A model generated the notes under the pieces. It was not told where the DNA came from, searched no databases, and saw only the letters and a list, made by a program, of their open reading frames with translations. DNA of 64,000 bases from Mycobacteroides chelonae CCUG 47445. GTDB lineage: Bacteria > Actinomycetota > Actinomycetes > Mycobacteriales > Mycobacteriaceae. The stretch is from positions 3,658,001 to 3,722,000 of the forward strand of contig NZ_CP007220.1 in the NCBI RefSeq assembly GCF_001632805.1. Direction: 5' to 3'. Shown in pieces: positions 21,554 to 32,597 of the stretch. The position numbers were made by a program, and so were the translations under genes. The first letter of the stretch is position 1; the number at the start of each line of letters is the position of its first letter.

Positions 21554-22192
21554 TCACACTCGGCGCAGGAGCTTCTCGGCGAGCGCATCCGGATCGCTGC
21601 CGTCGGTGATCGCCCACGGGCCACCCCAATTCCGTTGTGCCAAATCGGCATACGCCGCGGAAACCCGCGACTGCAGATCCGCATCACGCTCATAGGTGTC
21701 ACGGGTGCGCGCACTCTCCTGCTCCTCGCGGTGGCGCGCCCGCTGCTGGGCAAGCTCCGGAGAGACGTTCAAGAACACCTGCCAGTCGGGATGCGGCAGA
21801 CCAAAGCGTTGGTACTCAAGCTCATAGACCCAGCGCGCCATGTCCCCGTCGCCGTCCTGATGCAGCCGCGCCGCGCCATAGGCGGCGTTGGACGCAACCC
21901 AGCGATCCAATATCACCAGATCATGAGTGCGCACCAGCCCCGTCAACTCTTCAAGCGCACTGCGGCGATCGAGGGCGAACAGCAGCCCCATCGCATACGC
22001 GGAGGACACCACATCGCCGTGCCCGCCCTTGAGCGACTCGGCCGCGAGGTCGGCGTGCACCGAGCGTCCGTAACGCGGAAAATCCAGCGTCGCAACGGAT
22101 AACCCCTGCAATCCGCAGCGCTTCGTCAGCGCCGCGGTAAGCGTGCGCTTGCCCGCGCCGTCGACACCCTCGATCGCAATCAGCTGGCCCAC
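21554..22192 (-). CDS. tmk: Thymidylate kinase
   Basis: 212 residues with the P-loop GVDGAGK (9-15), the DFPRYG segment (37-42) and the DRW motif (LDRWVASNAAYGA). It converts dTMP to dTDP for DNA synthesis. SAYAMGLLFALDRR is typical of mycobacterial enzymes. The lid region (RHREEQESARTRDTYERD) closes over ATP. It lies 69 bp after sahH, separated from it by a hairpin terminator, and is convergent with mgtC. Confidence 0.96.
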   Translation of the reverse strand: MGQLIAIEGVDGAGKRTLTAALTKRCGLQGLSVATLDFPRYGRSVHADLAAESLKGGHGDVVSSAYAMGLLFALDRRSALEELTGLVRTHDLVILDRWVASNAAYGAARLHQDGDGDMARWVYELEYQRFGLPHPDWQVFLNVSPELAQQRARHREEQESARTRDTYERDADLQSRVSAAYADLAQRNWGGPWAITDGSDPDALAEKLLRRV

Positions 22193-22210
22193 GGCTGGTC
22201 AGCCTACGCA

Positions 22211-22242
22211 AAGGCCCCCGGCACCGGAGTGCCGAGGGCCTT
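22211..22242 (-). terminator. Hairpin terminator after sahH
   Basis: Inverted repeat AAGGCCCCCGGCAC (22211-22224) and GTGCCGAGGGCCTT (22229-22242) with a four-base loop and one mismatch, about 18 bp past the sahH stop. It separates sahH from tmk on the minus strand. Confidence 0.8.
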
Positions 22243-22260
22243 GTACGAGTTTCTAGACAA

Positions 22261-23721
<1,461 letters not shown>

Positions 23722-23852
23722 CGCCACCTCAATCGCGTCGCTTGAATAATTCCTGCATGTCAATTCAACTGACACGCACGGGTCCGTCACCAGGTTAGCG
23801 CGTGTAAGCAACGGATAGTTAGATCAGGTAGCGAGATTTATGGATGCGCAGG

Positions 23853-24527
23853 TCACCGGGGGCCTGTCCCGCTTGCGGGGGCCTTGTCGGTGAGCGCGTT
23901 GGCTTCCACGAACGGGGACAGCAGGCGCGCCATATCGAGCGCCACATCATGATCCGATTCCGGCGGCATCGACACGTAACTAATCGCCAGCCGCACAATC
24001 GACCTTGCGAGGATGGCCGCGTCTTCCTCACTGGCCGCCACCCAGCTGTTCGCGAACGACTCGGTGAGCCGCGCCGACGCCGGCAGCACGATCAGCGCAC
24101 TGTCCACCGTCACGAGGCGCATGAGTTCGGGCTTGGCCTCGCCCGTCAACAGCGAGATGACCATGGGGTCTGCGGCACTCTCGGCGAAGAAGGCCGCGAA
24201 TCCCTGATGCAACGCGCCATGAATATCACCGACGTTGGCGTAGATCGCGTCGTTCACGGAGTCGGCCAGACGCAGGGCCAGACGCAGCGCGTATCCCTGA
24301 GCCAGCCCCTGCCGGGAACCGAACTCGTTGTACAGCGTCTGACGGCTGACTCCTGCCCGGCGGGCGACCGCCGACATCGTCACTGCCGACCAATCCTGAT
24401 GACGCAGAAGGTCTCCGAGCGCATCAAGAACCGATTCGCGAAGCAGCGCCCGCGCGGCCTCGGCATACGGCACTCGTGGCGTCACACCGTGGAGCCTGGC
24501 AGGCGCGGTGTACTCGGTCAATGTCAT
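23853..24527 (-). CDS. TetR-family regulator of the alkB operon
   Basis: This 224-residue TetR protein has the HTH in residues ~21-67 ([47 protein letters not shown]). The gene is the last of alkB-rubA-rubB-tetR; its ATG overlaps the rubB stop by 4 bp, as in the M. tuberculosis Rv3252c-Rv3249c group. It is expected to repress the operon until an alkane or fatty-acid-derived ligand binds. The 12-bp palindrome upstream of alkB (26193-26204) is the best operator candidate. An in-frame extension to 24584 lies inside rubB and is not used. Confidence 0.92.
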   Translation of the reverse strand: MTLTEYTAPARLHGVTPRVPYAEAARALLRESVLDALGDLLRHQDWSAVTMSAVARRAGVSRQTLYNEFGSRQGLAQGYALRLALRLADSVNDAIYANVGDIHGALHQGFAAFFAESAADPMVISLLTGEAKPELMRLVTVDSALIVLPASARLTESFANSWVAASEEDAAILARSIVRLAISYVSMPPESDHDVALDMARLLSPFVEANALTDKAPASGTGPR

Positions 24528-24712
24528 GGCCGCGCGATCTCCACCATCACGAAGTCGGCCTTGGCGGCGCCACAGTCCGGGCAACTCCAGTCCTCCGGGA
24601 TGTCATCCCAGCGAGTGCCTGGCTCGATACCGTCCTCCGGCCAGCCCAGCGCCTCGTCGTACTGAAATCCGCACTGCATGCATTCGAACAACTTGTAGTC
24701 GTCGTCGCTCAT
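24524..24712 (-). CDS. rubB: Rubredoxin RubB
   Basis: 62-residue rubredoxin with two CxxC pairs (CMQCG at residues 11-15 and CPDCG at 44-48) that hold a single iron. It passes electrons from a rubredoxin reductase to the alkane hydroxylase AlkB. It overlaps rubA and the TetR gene by 4 bp each. Sequence [23 protein letters not shown] is the alkane-type rubredoxin core. Having two rubredoxins in tandem is normal in actinobacterial alkB operons. Confidence 0.96.
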   Translation of the reverse strand: MSDDDYKLFECMQCGFQYDEALGWPEDGIEPGTRWDDIPEDWSCPDCGAAKADFVMVEIARP

Positions 24713-24885
24713 GATTCCGCTCCTTGCAGGGCTTCAAAATCCACCTTCTCGCGCACTCCGCAGTCGGGGCAGCACCAGTCGTCGGGAACCTCCGACCACG
24801 CCGTCCCGGCCGGGAACCCCTCGCGAGGGGCGCCCGTGCTCTCGTCGTACACGTACTGACATATGGGGCAACGGTACTGGGACAT
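24709..24885 (-). CDS. rubA: Rubredoxin RubA
   Basis: A 58-residue gene read directly from the minus strand: it starts [15 protein letters not shown] and contains CPIC (6-9) and CPDC (39-42), the two iron-binding pairs, around [15 protein letters not shown]. It ends [12 protein letters not shown]. The start lies 1 bp past the alkB stop and the stop overlaps the rubB ATG by 4 bp. It is the first rubredoxin in the alkane hydroxylase electron chain. RubA-type proteins often cannot replace RubB-type ones in complementation, so the pair may not be redundant; that is family knowledge, not shown here. Confidence 0.95.
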   Translation of the reverse strand: MSQYRCPICQYVYDESTGAPREGFPAGTAWSEVPDDWCCPDCGVREKVDFEALQGAES

Positions 24886-24886
24886 G

Positions 24887-26116
24887 TCAGGCCGCCTGTT
24901 CGGTTACGCCGTACTTGGCCAGAATCTTGGCGCGCTTGCTGGGCTGGATGTTGACCTTGGTGATGTCGCCGTCGTAGTGATCCAGTACCCGTTGATCCAT
25001 GACCTTGCGCCATAGGGGCGGGAAGTACGCCAGTGTCAGCATCGTGGCGTAGCCGCTGGGCAGGTTCGGAGCACCGTCCATGCTGCGCAGAGTCTGATAG
25101 CGCCGGGTGGGGTTGGCATGGTGGTCGCTGTGCCGCTGCAGGTGGTACAGGAAGATGTTGGTCACCAGGTGATCGGAGTTCCAGCTGTGCTTGGGGGTGC
25201 AGCGCTCGTACCGCCCGCCGGCGGCCTTCTGCCGCAGCAGCCCGTAGTGCTCCAGGTAGTTCACCGTCTCCAGGAAGGTGAAGCCGTAGATGGCCTGAAT
25301 GATCAGGTACGGGATAACCGCGGTGCCGAAGATGGCGATGGTGACCCCGAACAACACCACCGTCATCAGCCAGGCGTTCACCACATCGTTGCTGGGGTGC
25401 AGCACGAAGCGGTTCAGCCTCTTCATGCGGGTAGCCTCCAGATTCCACGAGGACTTCAGGCTGCCCCAGACGCTGCGCGGCCAGAATCCCCAGAACGTCT
25501 CGCCAAATCGCGAGCTGGCCGGATCCTCGGGTGTCGCAACGCGCACATGGTGTCCGCGGTTGTGCTCGATATAGAAGTGGCCGTAGAAGGTCTGCGCCAG
25601 TGTGATCTTCGAGAGCCAGCGCTCCAGCTCGTCTTTCTTGTGCCCCATCTCGTGGGCTGTGTTGATGCCGACGCCGCCGAGAACACCAATCGACAAGGCG
25701 ATACCCAGCTTGGAGATCCAGCTGATGCCATTGTCGAACCCGATCCAACTCAGGTCGGTGGCGGTGAAGTAGTAGGCCCCCAGGAAGAAGCTCGCGTACT
25801 GGAAGGGAATGAAGATGTACGTGCAATAGCGGTAGTACTTGTCGTTCTCCAGCGCCTCCATCACCTCATCGGGTGCGTTCTCGCCGTCGGCACCGAACCG
25901 CAGATCCAGCAGCGGCAGGATCACGTACACCAGCAGTGGACCGATCCAGAAGAAGAACGGCGAGAACTGCTGCCATCCGAGCTGGTTCATCCCATAAACC
26001 AGCGCCGTCGCAATGAAGATCGCGGTGGGCGGGATCATCCCGTACAGCCACATGTGGCGCTTGCGGTCGCGCCACTGGACGGGCAGGTCATGGGCTGCAT
26101 CAAGGTTTGACGTCAT
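24887..26116 (-). CDS. alkB: Alkane 1-monooxygenase
   Basis: 409-residue integral-membrane diiron enzyme that oxidises medium-chain n-alkanes to 1-alkanols. The three histidine boxes are HEMGH (155-159), EHNRGHH (184-190) and LQRHSDHH further on, plus the NYLEHYGL motif diagnostic of AlkB. About six membrane helices are evident. A GTG two codons earlier (26122) is possible, but the ATG at 26116 is better spaced (9 bp) from the AGGAG site. It heads the alkB-rubA-rubB-tetR operon. No fused rubredoxin domain is present, consistent with the separate rub genes. Confidence 0.97.
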   Translation of the reverse strand: MTSNLDAAHDLPVQWRDRKRHMWLYGMIPPTAIFIATALVYGMNQLGWQQFSPFFFWIGPLLVYVILPLLDLRFGADGENAPDEVMEALENDKYYRYCTYIFIPFQYASFFLGAYYFTATDLSWIGFDNGISWISKLGIALSIGVLGGVGINTAHEMGHKKDELERWLSKITLAQTFYGHFYIEHNRGHHVRVATPEDPASSRFGETFWGFWPRSVWGSLKSSWNLEATRMKRLNRFVLHPSNDVVNAWLMTVVLFGVTIAIFGTAVIPYLIIQAIYGFTFLETVNYLEHYGLLRQKAAGGRYERCTPKHSWNSDHLVTNIFLYHLQRHSDHHANPTRRYQTLRSMDGAPNLPSGYATMLTLAYFPPLWRKVMDQRVLDHYDGDITKVNIQPSKRAKILAKYGVTEQAA

Positions 26117-26192
26117 CGTCACTATCTCCTCGGTCTATATCTGCGTGAGGTACGTCACCGAACAGATTTGACGATAGGACATGATTCGTCGC

Positions 26193-26204
26193 TTGTCTAG
26201 ACAA
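26193..26204. promoter_or_regulatory. Palindromic operator candidate upstream of alkB
   Basis: Perfect 12-bp palindrome TTGTCTAGACAA, 77 bp before the alkB ATG, in an AT-rich stretch that also suits a promoter. It is a plausible site for the operon's own TetR regulator (23853-24527). No second copy was noticed. Confidence 0.55.
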
Positions 26205-26276
26205 ATGAGTATGTTTTGTAAAGTACCTGGTGGTGCGCGTCACCCACAGTGGACCCAAGGAGAGATGCGGAGCGCG

Positions 26277-27752
26277 CTACTTCTCGACGGCTACCCGCAA
26301 CCCCAGCACCGAGTGCCTGCGGCTATAAGCGAAGTAGACGATCACGCCGATGACCATCCAGGCCAATGCGAACATCCAGGTGCGGACGGCGAGATTGAGC
26401 ATCAACCACCCGCACGCCAGGATCGCGACCACGGGCAGCCACGGCACACCCGGTGTGCGGAAGCTCCTGGGCAAGTCGGGGCGGGAGCGCCGCAGCACGA
26501 TCACGCCAGCCGACACCAGCACAAAGGCGAACAATGTTCCGACGTTGACGATCTCCTCCAGCCCCTCTATCGGGGTGAGGGACGCCGCTATCGCGACAAG
26601 AAAGCCCACGATGAGGGTGATGCGTATGGGTGTGCCGTGCGATCCCGTCCGGGCGAGTTCGCGGGGCAGCAGTCCATCACGACACATCGCGAAGATGACG
26701 CGGATCTGTCCGAGCATCAGCACCATCACCACCGTGGTCAGCCCGGCCAGCGCGCCGATGGCGATGACCTTGGCAGCCCAGTCGACACCGTTGAGGTGAA
26801 ATGCCGTGGATAGATTCGGATGCGAATCCGCTGCCCGCAGGTCGCTGTACTTGACCATCCCCGAGAGGACCACCGTGACCGCGACGTACAGAACGGTGAC
26901 GATGACGAGCGAGGCGATGATGCCGCGCGGCACGTCCTTTTGCGGGTTCCGCGTTTCCTCCGCGGTGGTGGCGACGACATCAAACCCGATGAACGCGAAG
27001 AACACGATCGAGGCGCCCGCCAGGACCCCGAACCAGCCGTACTGGCTTCCGGAACCGCCGGCGATGAACGAAAACAGGGACTGATCCAAACCGGTCCTGC
27101 TGGAACTTCCCGCCTCCGCCGGTGGAACGAACGGTGTGTAGTTGGCCGCCTTGATGAAGAACGCGCCGACGATGATCACCAGCAGCACCACCAGGACCTT
27201 GACGGTCGTGATGACGAGGGACACCCGTGAAGACAGCTTGGTGCCGACAGCCAGTAGCACCGTCAACACCGAGACGATGAGCAGCGCGCCCCAGTCGACC
27301 TTGAGCGACCCGAGATGCACTGTGCCACTCGATAACCCAAATACTGTGCTCAGATAGCTCGACCAGCCCTTCGCGACGGTGGCCGCACCAACCGAGAACT
27401 CCAAGATGAGGTCCCATCCCAGGATCCAGGCGGCGAACTCACCGAATGTCGCATAGGAGAACGTATAGGCGCTGCCTGCAACCGGAATGGTCGACGCGAA
27501 CTCCGCGTAACACATCGCGGCCAGGCCACACCCGATCGCAGCCATGATGAAGGACAGCGATATCGCCGGACCGGTGACGTTGGCGGCCGTCGACGCCGTG
27601 ACGGTGAAGATACCGGCTCCGATGACCACAGAGACCCCGAAAACGGTGAGATCCCACCACGTTAGGTCCCTACGGAGCTTTGTTTCCGGCTCGTCGGTAT
27701 CCGCGATCGACTGTTCGACAGACTTGGTTCGCCACAATCCGCTACCTGGCAT
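26277..27752 (-). CDS. APC-superfamily amino acid permease
   Basis: 491-residue transporter with about 12-13 membrane segments. The first helix carries GAGIFTVTA (amine-substrate contact in the family) and the second AGSAYTFSYATFGEFAAWILGWDLILEF. It resembles the cationic amino acid transporter branch (YfnA / Rv3253c-like); the neighbour of alkB in M. tuberculosis is such a gene. I use the ATG at 27752 (MPGSGLWRTK); a TTG at 27770 is also possible. It ends about 160 bp from the alkB ATG. The substrate is probably a cationic or branched amino acid, not resolved. Confidence 0.9.
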   Translation of the reverse strand: MPGSGLWRTKSVEQSIADTDEPETKLRRDLTWWDLTVFGVSVVIGAGIFTVTASTAANVTGPAISLSFIMAAIGCGLAAMCYAEFASTIPVAGSAYTFSYATFGEFAAWILGWDLILEFSVGAATVAKGWSSYLSTVFGLSSGTVHLGSLKVDWGALLIVSVLTVLLAVGTKLSSRVSLVITTVKVLVVLLVIIVGAFFIKAANYTPFVPPAEAGSSSRTGLDQSLFSFIAGGSGSQYGWFGVLAGASIVFFAFIGFDVVATTAEETRNPQKDVPRGIIASLVIVTVLYVAVTVVLSGMVKYSDLRAADSHPNLSTAFHLNGVDWAAKVIAIGALAGLTTVVMVLMLGQIRVIFAMCRDGLLPRELARTGSHGTPIRITLIVGFLVAIAASLTPIEGLEEIVNVGTLFAFVLVSAGVIVLRRSRPDLPRSFRTPGVPWLPVVAILACGWLMLNLAVRTWMFALAWMVIGVIVYFAYSRRHSVLGLRVAVEK

Positions 27753-27805
27753 TACGGCAGTCTTGCACAACCCCCGTGCTCACCACGGTTGATCACACCG
27801 CCCGG

Positions 27806-28729
27806 CTAAGAATTGACGGCCGAACGATCCAGATCGGGCTCGAGGTAGATCACCTGCGCGATCGGCACCGCCTCGCGCACCCGCCGCTCTGCGGCATCGA
27901 TCGTGGCGGCGACCAATGGCAGATCCGCATCGGGTGCGATCGCGATCTTGGCCGCGACCAGAAGCTCCTCCGGACCCAGATACTGGGTACGGCAATGGAT
28001 TACCCGCTCGACGTGATCAGTGCCGGTCAGCGCGTCCAGGATCGCGCGCTCCTGCGTCGCGGTCGCACCTTCACCGATCAGCAGGCTCTTCATCTCGACC
28101 ATCAAGACAATCGCGATGACGCCCAGCAGCACACCGATCGCCATGGTGCCGATCCCATCCCACACGGGGTCGCCCGTGAGAATCGTCATGCCGACGCCGA
28201 ACAGCGCGAAGGCCAGCCCCAGTAGGGCACCGGTGTCTTCGAGCAGCACGACGGGAAGCTCGGGGTTACGGGAGTTTCGGATGAACTGCCACCAGCTGGC
28301 TTTACCCTTCAGCGGCTTGGATTCCACAAAGGCGGTACGGAAGCTGTAACCCTCCAAACCTATGGCCAACGCCAGGATCACAATCGCGACAATGGGCGAC
28401 TGCAGATGCTCGGGAGCGTGGATCTTGTGATAGCCCTCATAGAGGGCGAAGACCGAGCCGAGCGTGAATAGCACCAGCGCGACCACAAACGAGTAGAAGA
28501 ATCGGCTACGCCCATATCCGAACGGGTGCAGTCGATCTGCTTCCTTACTCGCGGCGCGCTGCCCGTAGAGCAGCAGCCCCTGGTTAGAGGTGTCCGCCAC
28601 CGAGTGCACGGACTCGGCGAGCATCGACGAACTCCCGGTGATCAGGAAGCCGACGAACTTGGCCACCGCGATACCCGCGTTCGCCGCCAGCGCCGCGATG
28701 ATCGCCCTCTTACTGCCGCCTGCTGACAT
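27806..28729 (-). CDS. Cation diffusion facilitator family transporter
   Basis: 307-residue CDF protein with six membrane segments. The second helix carries LAESVHSVADTSNQ, the family signature with His/Asp metal ligands, and the fifth has LLEDTGALLGL, also with an acidic ligand. A cytosolic C-terminal domain follows (about 215-300). These antiporters export Zn2+, Mn2+ or Fe2+ in exchange for protons. This sequence looks closest to the SLC30A9-like branch. It lies between manA and the permease, each as separate genes. Confidence 0.9.
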   Translation of the reverse strand: MSAGGSKRAIIAALAANAGIAVAKFVGFLITGSSSMLAESVHSVADTSNQGLLLYGQRAASKEADRLHPFGYGRSRFFYSFVVALVLFTLGSVFALYEGYHKIHAPEHLQSPIVAIVILALAIGLEGYSFRTAFVESKPLKGKASWWQFIRNSRNPELPVVLLEDTGALLGLAFALFGVGMTILTGDPVWDGIGTMAIGVLLGVIAIVLMVEMKSLLIGEGATATQERAILDALTGTDHVERVIHCRTQYLGPEELLVAAKIAIAPDADLPLVAATIDAAERRVREAVPIAQVIYLEPDLDRSAVNS

Positions 28730-28773
28730 CGACTCTCCTTACTGTTCCGCGCTCGCATTGTCCTGACGGACGG

Positions 28774-29991
28774 TCACGCGCCCGCGTCGACTGTTGCCAT
28801 GAATACACGGGCATCTGACTGCCCGGTCAGCGTCACATCTCCGCCGTCGGCCGGTATCCAGACCGACTGCCCCGCATGCACGTCGAGATCCGGTCCCGCA
28901 CCGTCCAACCGCACGCTGCCCCGCGTGCACAGCACTATCCGCGGTCCCTTCACGTCCACCGGAGCGCGTTCGCCATCCACCAGATCGAATCGCGACAACG
29001 CGAACTCCTTGGCGGGCGTGAGGTACCGAGTCTGCGCAGCGTCGGTGACCGTCTCAACATGCAGGTGTTTTTCGGCGGCAGGTGAAAAATCCAGCACCCG
29101 AAGCAATTCGGGTACATCGACGTGTTTGGGAGTAAGCCCACCGCGCAGCACGTTGTCGGAATTGGCCATGATCTCGACCGCCAAACCGCGCAGGTACGCA
29201 TGCAGATTTCCGGCGGGCAGGTAGATCCCCTCCCCCGGTTCCAGCGTGAGCCGATTCAACAACAGCGAGGCAAGCACTCCGGCATCCGCCGGATACCGCT
29301 CACCCAACTCCAGAAGCGTGCGCGCCTCGCCAGTGAAACGCTCGTGGCCGGACGACAGATAACGCACGGCACCCTCGAGCACGGCAGGCACCAACAGATC
29401 CAGGCTGGGCTGCGGAAGTGTTATCCAGGTGGTGAACAGGGCGCGCAGCCCGTCGGCGTCGGACTGTCCGGCCAACAGATTCACATAGGGTGTCAGCTCG
29501 TCGACATTGAGCGCGCGAAAGAGTTCGACGGTGTCACCGGGGTCGCGAAAGCCTGCCAGCGCCTCGAAACGATCCAGCGCCACAACCAGTTCGGGCTTGT
29601 GATTGCGATCGCGATAATTACGCACCGGAGAGTTGAGTGGGACACCCGCCGCCTCTTCACGCGCGTAGCCGTCTGCCGCCTGCTGCGCACTGGGGTGGGC
29701 CTGCAGGGACAGCGGCTCGTCCGCCGCCAACACCTTGAGCAGGAATGGCAATTGATCGCCGAACTCCGCCACCGACGCCCGACCCAACTGCCCCGCCGGG
29801 TCTGCGGCCACCACATCGAGTAATGACTCTGCGCCACCACCGGTTTCCAGGTACGCCGGGTCGGCTGGGTGCGCACCCAGCCACAGTTCGGCTTCCGGAT
29901 GCGGTGTCGGTGTGGGGCGTCCGGTGAACTCGGCGATCGCCGTCCGCGAACCCCAGGCGTACGTCCGGATCGCCCCCCTGAGCAGATTCAC
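28774..29991 (-). CDS. manA: Mannose-6-phosphate isomerase (class I)
   Basis: 405-residue zinc enzyme interconverting fructose-6-phosphate and mannose-6-phosphate, feeding GDP-mannose for phosphatidylinositol mannosides, lipomannan and lipoarabinomannan. Zinc-ligand motifs include SLQAHPS, NHKPE and YLPAGNLHAYLRG. The start is a GTG that overlaps the stop of the upstream gene by 4 bp. The group pmmA, TobH-like gene, manA on one strand is the conserved mycobacterial mannose block. Confidence 0.96.
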   Translation of the reverse strand: MNLLRGAIRTYAWGSRTAIAEFTGRPTPTPHPEAELWLGAHPADPAYLETGGGAESLLDVVAADPAGQLGRASVAEFGDQLPFLLKVLAADEPLSLQAHPSAQQAADGYAREEAAGVPLNSPVRNYRDRNHKPELVVALDRFEALAGFRDPGDTVELFRALNVDELTPYVNLLAGQSDADGLRALFTTWITLPQPSLDLLVPAVLEGAVRYLSSGHERFTGEARTLLELGERYPADAGVLASLLLNRLTLEPGEGIYLPAGNLHAYLRGLAVEIMANSDNVLRGGLTPKHVDVPELLRVLDFSPAAEKHLHVETVTDAAQTRYLTPAKEFALSRFDLVDGERAPVDVKGPRIVLCTRGSVRLDGAGPDLDVHAGQSVWIPADGGDVTLTGQSDARVFMATVDAGA

Positions 29992-31055
29992 AGCCCGGAT
30001 CTCCCCCCGCCAAGCCGGGCGTACACCGAGGCCATTTCGAGTCGCGTCGCGAGCATCATCAGCTGCGCGAGCTCCGACGGTCGGGCCGCCACGTCACCAA
30101 GATCGGTGGTACTCACCAGCTGCGCTTCATCGACACCATCGATCCGCGCCGCAACCGATTGGAAGTCGCTATCGGTTGCAAGGGCAAGTATCCGCGGTGG
30201 ACCATCGCCGCGGGGACCATCGATGAACTCGTCATGGAACAGTGAGCTTTCGCCAGAGCTCCTGCTCGACAACGCATCCCGCATCGCGGCCAACGCTTGC
30301 GGAAGGCCGCACGCGGTGGCGGTGCGCTGCGTCAGCCGCAGCAGCGTTGCCGCCGCGTGTTGCGCGAGCGCCACGGTGACCGACCGATCCCCGCAGAACA
30401 CGGCGGGTCCACCGGTCAATCGCGTCGCGATCACCTTGGCGGCGTTGGTGAAGATTTCCCGGCCCACGGTGTTCCGGGACACCTCGCCGTCCACTTCATC
30501 GGCGATGGCCATGACGTCGGGCGCGATGGCCCTATCGAGCACCCCTAGCACTGCCGCCCCCACAGCGAGGTTGTGAGCAAGACTGAATGTGTCGGGCACC
30601 CGCAACCGGGGCGCCAGTGAAATCGCCCGGCCAGCACCGGAATCCGCCAAGGGGCCCTCATCGGGTGCGGCGATGACCACCCGGGCACCGCGACGGGTAC
30701 CCACCGACACCGCAGCAGTAAGGGCAGGATCACCGGCATCGTCGCCGGCGACCACCATGACATCGAGCGGGCCCACCCACACCGGAGCCCGGGTGGTGGT
30801 GACGAACGGAAGACTCGCCGTGTCCGACAGCGCCCCGGCCAGAACCGCTCCCGCCGTTGCGGCGGTGCCGCGGCCCGCGACCCACACGAGCGCGCGCGAC
30901 CGGTCCTCCACGTGAAGCGGCTCCAGGGCACCCTCGGCGATGGCCGTACCAACCGCCCGCACCTGCGAGCCGGCCATCGAAGCGGCCTGCAGCGAACCAT
31001 CGCGGTCGGCCGCCAACAGCGCCTCGGCGTCGTCCAGATCGATGGTGGCCTTCAT
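29988..31055 (-). CDS. SIS-domain/TobH-like protein between pmmA and manA
   Basis: 355-residue protein that reads like the Rv3256c/TobH family: a Rossmann-type sugar-phosphate isomerase-like layout (VWVAGRGTAATAGAV near residue 57; PVWVGPLDVMVVAGDDAGDP near 90) followed by a helical C-terminal half. The exact reaction is not established. An in-frame ORF reaches back to 31187 inside pmmA; I take the ATG at 31055, whose first base is the last base of the pmmA stop. Tight coupling with pmmA and manA suggests a role in mannose or sugar phosphate metabolism. Confidence 0.85.
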   Translation of the reverse strand: MKATIDLDDAEALLAADRDGSLQAASMAGSQVRAVGTAIAEGALEPLHVEDRSRALVWVAGRGTAATAGAVLAGALSDTASLPFVTTTRAPVWVGPLDVMVVAGDDAGDPALTAAVSVGTRRGARVVIAAPDEGPLADSGAGRAISLAPRLRVPDTFSLAHNLAVGAAVLGVLDRAIAPDVMAIADEVDGEVSRNTVGREIFTNAAKVIATRLTGGPAVFCGDRSVTVALAQHAAATLLRLTQRTATACGLPQALAAMRDALSSRSSGESSLFHDEFIDGPRGDGPPRILALATDSDFQSVAARIDGVDEAQLVSTTDLGDVAARPSELAQLMMLATRLEMASVYARLGGGRSGL

Positions 31056-32455
31056 CAGGTCGCGGCCTCGGTGCGGTCGACCAACTCGGTGACGCGCGCG
31101 ACCACACCCGCCACATCTTCGTCGGTGCGGGCCTCGACGTTGAGGCGCAGCAATGGCTCGGTGTTGGACGTCCGCAGGTTGAACCACGTTCCGGTACCGA
31201 TGTCGACGGTGACACCGTCTAGATGGTCGATCGAAACTATCTGTGTGCCAAATGACTTCAACACCTCATCGACGCATGCCTTGGCATTCGAGACGCGGAA
31301 GTTGATCTCGCCGGAGGACGCGTACCGCTCGTAATCAGACATGAGGTCTGAGAGCGGCCGGTCCTGCTCGCTCAGGGCTGCCAGCACGTGCAGTGCCGCC
31401 AGCATCCCGGAGTCGGCGCCCCAGAAGTCCCGGAAGTAGTAGTGCGCGGAATGCTCACCGCCGAAGATCGCGCCCGTCTCGGCCATCAACGCCTTGATGA
31501 ACGAGTGCCCGACGCGAGAGCGCACCGGCGTTCCGCCGTGCTCAACGACAAGCTCGGGGACGGCGCGGGAGGTAATCAGATTGTGGATGATGGTGCCGCC
31601 GATTTCACGCTCCAGCTCTCGACGCGCTACCAAAGCGGTTACCGCGGAAGGAGATACGGCACGTCCGCGCTCATCGACGACGAAGCACCGGTCGGCGTCA
31701 CCATCGAAGGCGAGGCCGATGTCGGCCCCCTCGGCCACCACGAAGGCCTGCAGATCGCGCAGGTTCTCGGGGTCGAGCGGGTTGGCTTCGTGGTTGGGGA
31801 AGTTGCCGTCCAACTCGAAGTACAACGGCGCGATCGCGATCGATGGAATCGATCCCAACACTGCCGGCGTGGTGTGCCCGCCCATACCGTTACCGGCGTC
31901 CACCGCCACCCGGAGCGGGCGCGCCTCGCTCAACTGAACCAGCGACCGCAGAAAATCTCCGTACTCGTCCAGCACATCACGCTCGGTGACAGTGCCCGCC
32001 GGACCATCGTGCGTCGGCACGCCGTTGATGAGCTCCTCGCTGATGACGGCCAGGCCGGTGTCCTTGCCCACGGGCTTGGCACCGGCGCGGCACAGCTTGA
32101 TTCCGTTGTACGCAGCCGGGTTGTGGCTGGCGGTGAACATGGCTCCCGGGCAGTCCAATAGCCCCGAAGCGAAGTACAGCTGGTCGGTGGATGCCAGTCC
32201 GATCTGCACGACATCGACGCCCTGAGCGGTGACGCCCTCGGTGAACGCCTGAGCCAGCGGAGGCGACGAGTCCCGCATATCGCGGCCCACCACGATCCGC
32301 AATGACGCGCCGGCGTCGGCCTGCTCGGCCTTGACCAGCCGCGCGAACGAAGAACCCACGTCGAACACGAATGACTCGTCGATCTGCTCGCCCAGGAGGC
32401 CACGAACGTCGTACGCCTTGATGACTGCGTGGACAGCGTCGGCGGACCGGGCCAT
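31055..32455 (-). CDS. pmmA: Phosphomannomutase
   Basis: 466-residue alpha-D-phosphohexomutase converting mannose-6-phosphate to mannose-1-phosphate. Features are the catalytic serine loop FTASHNPAAYNGIK, the Mg-binding DGDADRCF loop, the sugar-specificity GGEHSAHYYF, and RTSNTEPLLRLN for phosphate contact. Also called manB in some genomes. The ATG is preceded by a good AGGAGTGCTC site. It begins the pmmA-TobH-like-manA operon, 140 bp after DUF3499. Confidence 0.95.
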   Translation of the reverse strand: MARSADAVHAVIKAYDVRGLLGEQIDESFVFDVGSSFARLVKAEQADAGASLRIVVGRDMRDSSPPLAQAFTEGVTAQGVDVVQIGLASTDQLYFASGLLDCPGAMFTASHNPAAYNGIKLCRAGAKPVGKDTGLAVISEELINGVPTHDGPAGTVTERDVLDEYGDFLRSLVQLSEARPLRVAVDAGNGMGGHTTPAVLGSIPSIAIAPLYFELDGNFPNHEANPLDPENLRDLQAFVVAEGADIGLAFDGDADRCFVVDERGRAVSPSAVTALVARRELEREIGGTIIHNLITSRAVPELVVEHGGTPVRSRVGHSFIKALMAETGAIFGGEHSAHYYFRDFWGADSGMLAALHVLAALSEQDRPLSDLMSDYERYASSGEINFRVSNAKACVDEVLKSFGTQIVSIDHLDGVTVDIGTGTWFNLRTSNTEPLLRLNVEARTDEDVAGVVARVTELVDRTEAAT

Positions 32456-32597
32456 GACGAGAGCACTCCTATTGATCTGTCGAGCGAGGGACGTTAGGTG
32501 TCGCTGGCCAGCCTAGTGGTCGGCGAGTGCCCAACGTGAACGTCCGGCGAGAGGCTACAGAATGTCACGGGGCCAAGCCGAAAGCACCTGATCAGAA

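Noticed and set aside
23722..23852. SAH or SAM riboswitch before sahH
   Set aside because: The gap before the start is short and no conserved pseudoknot or stem pattern was visible.
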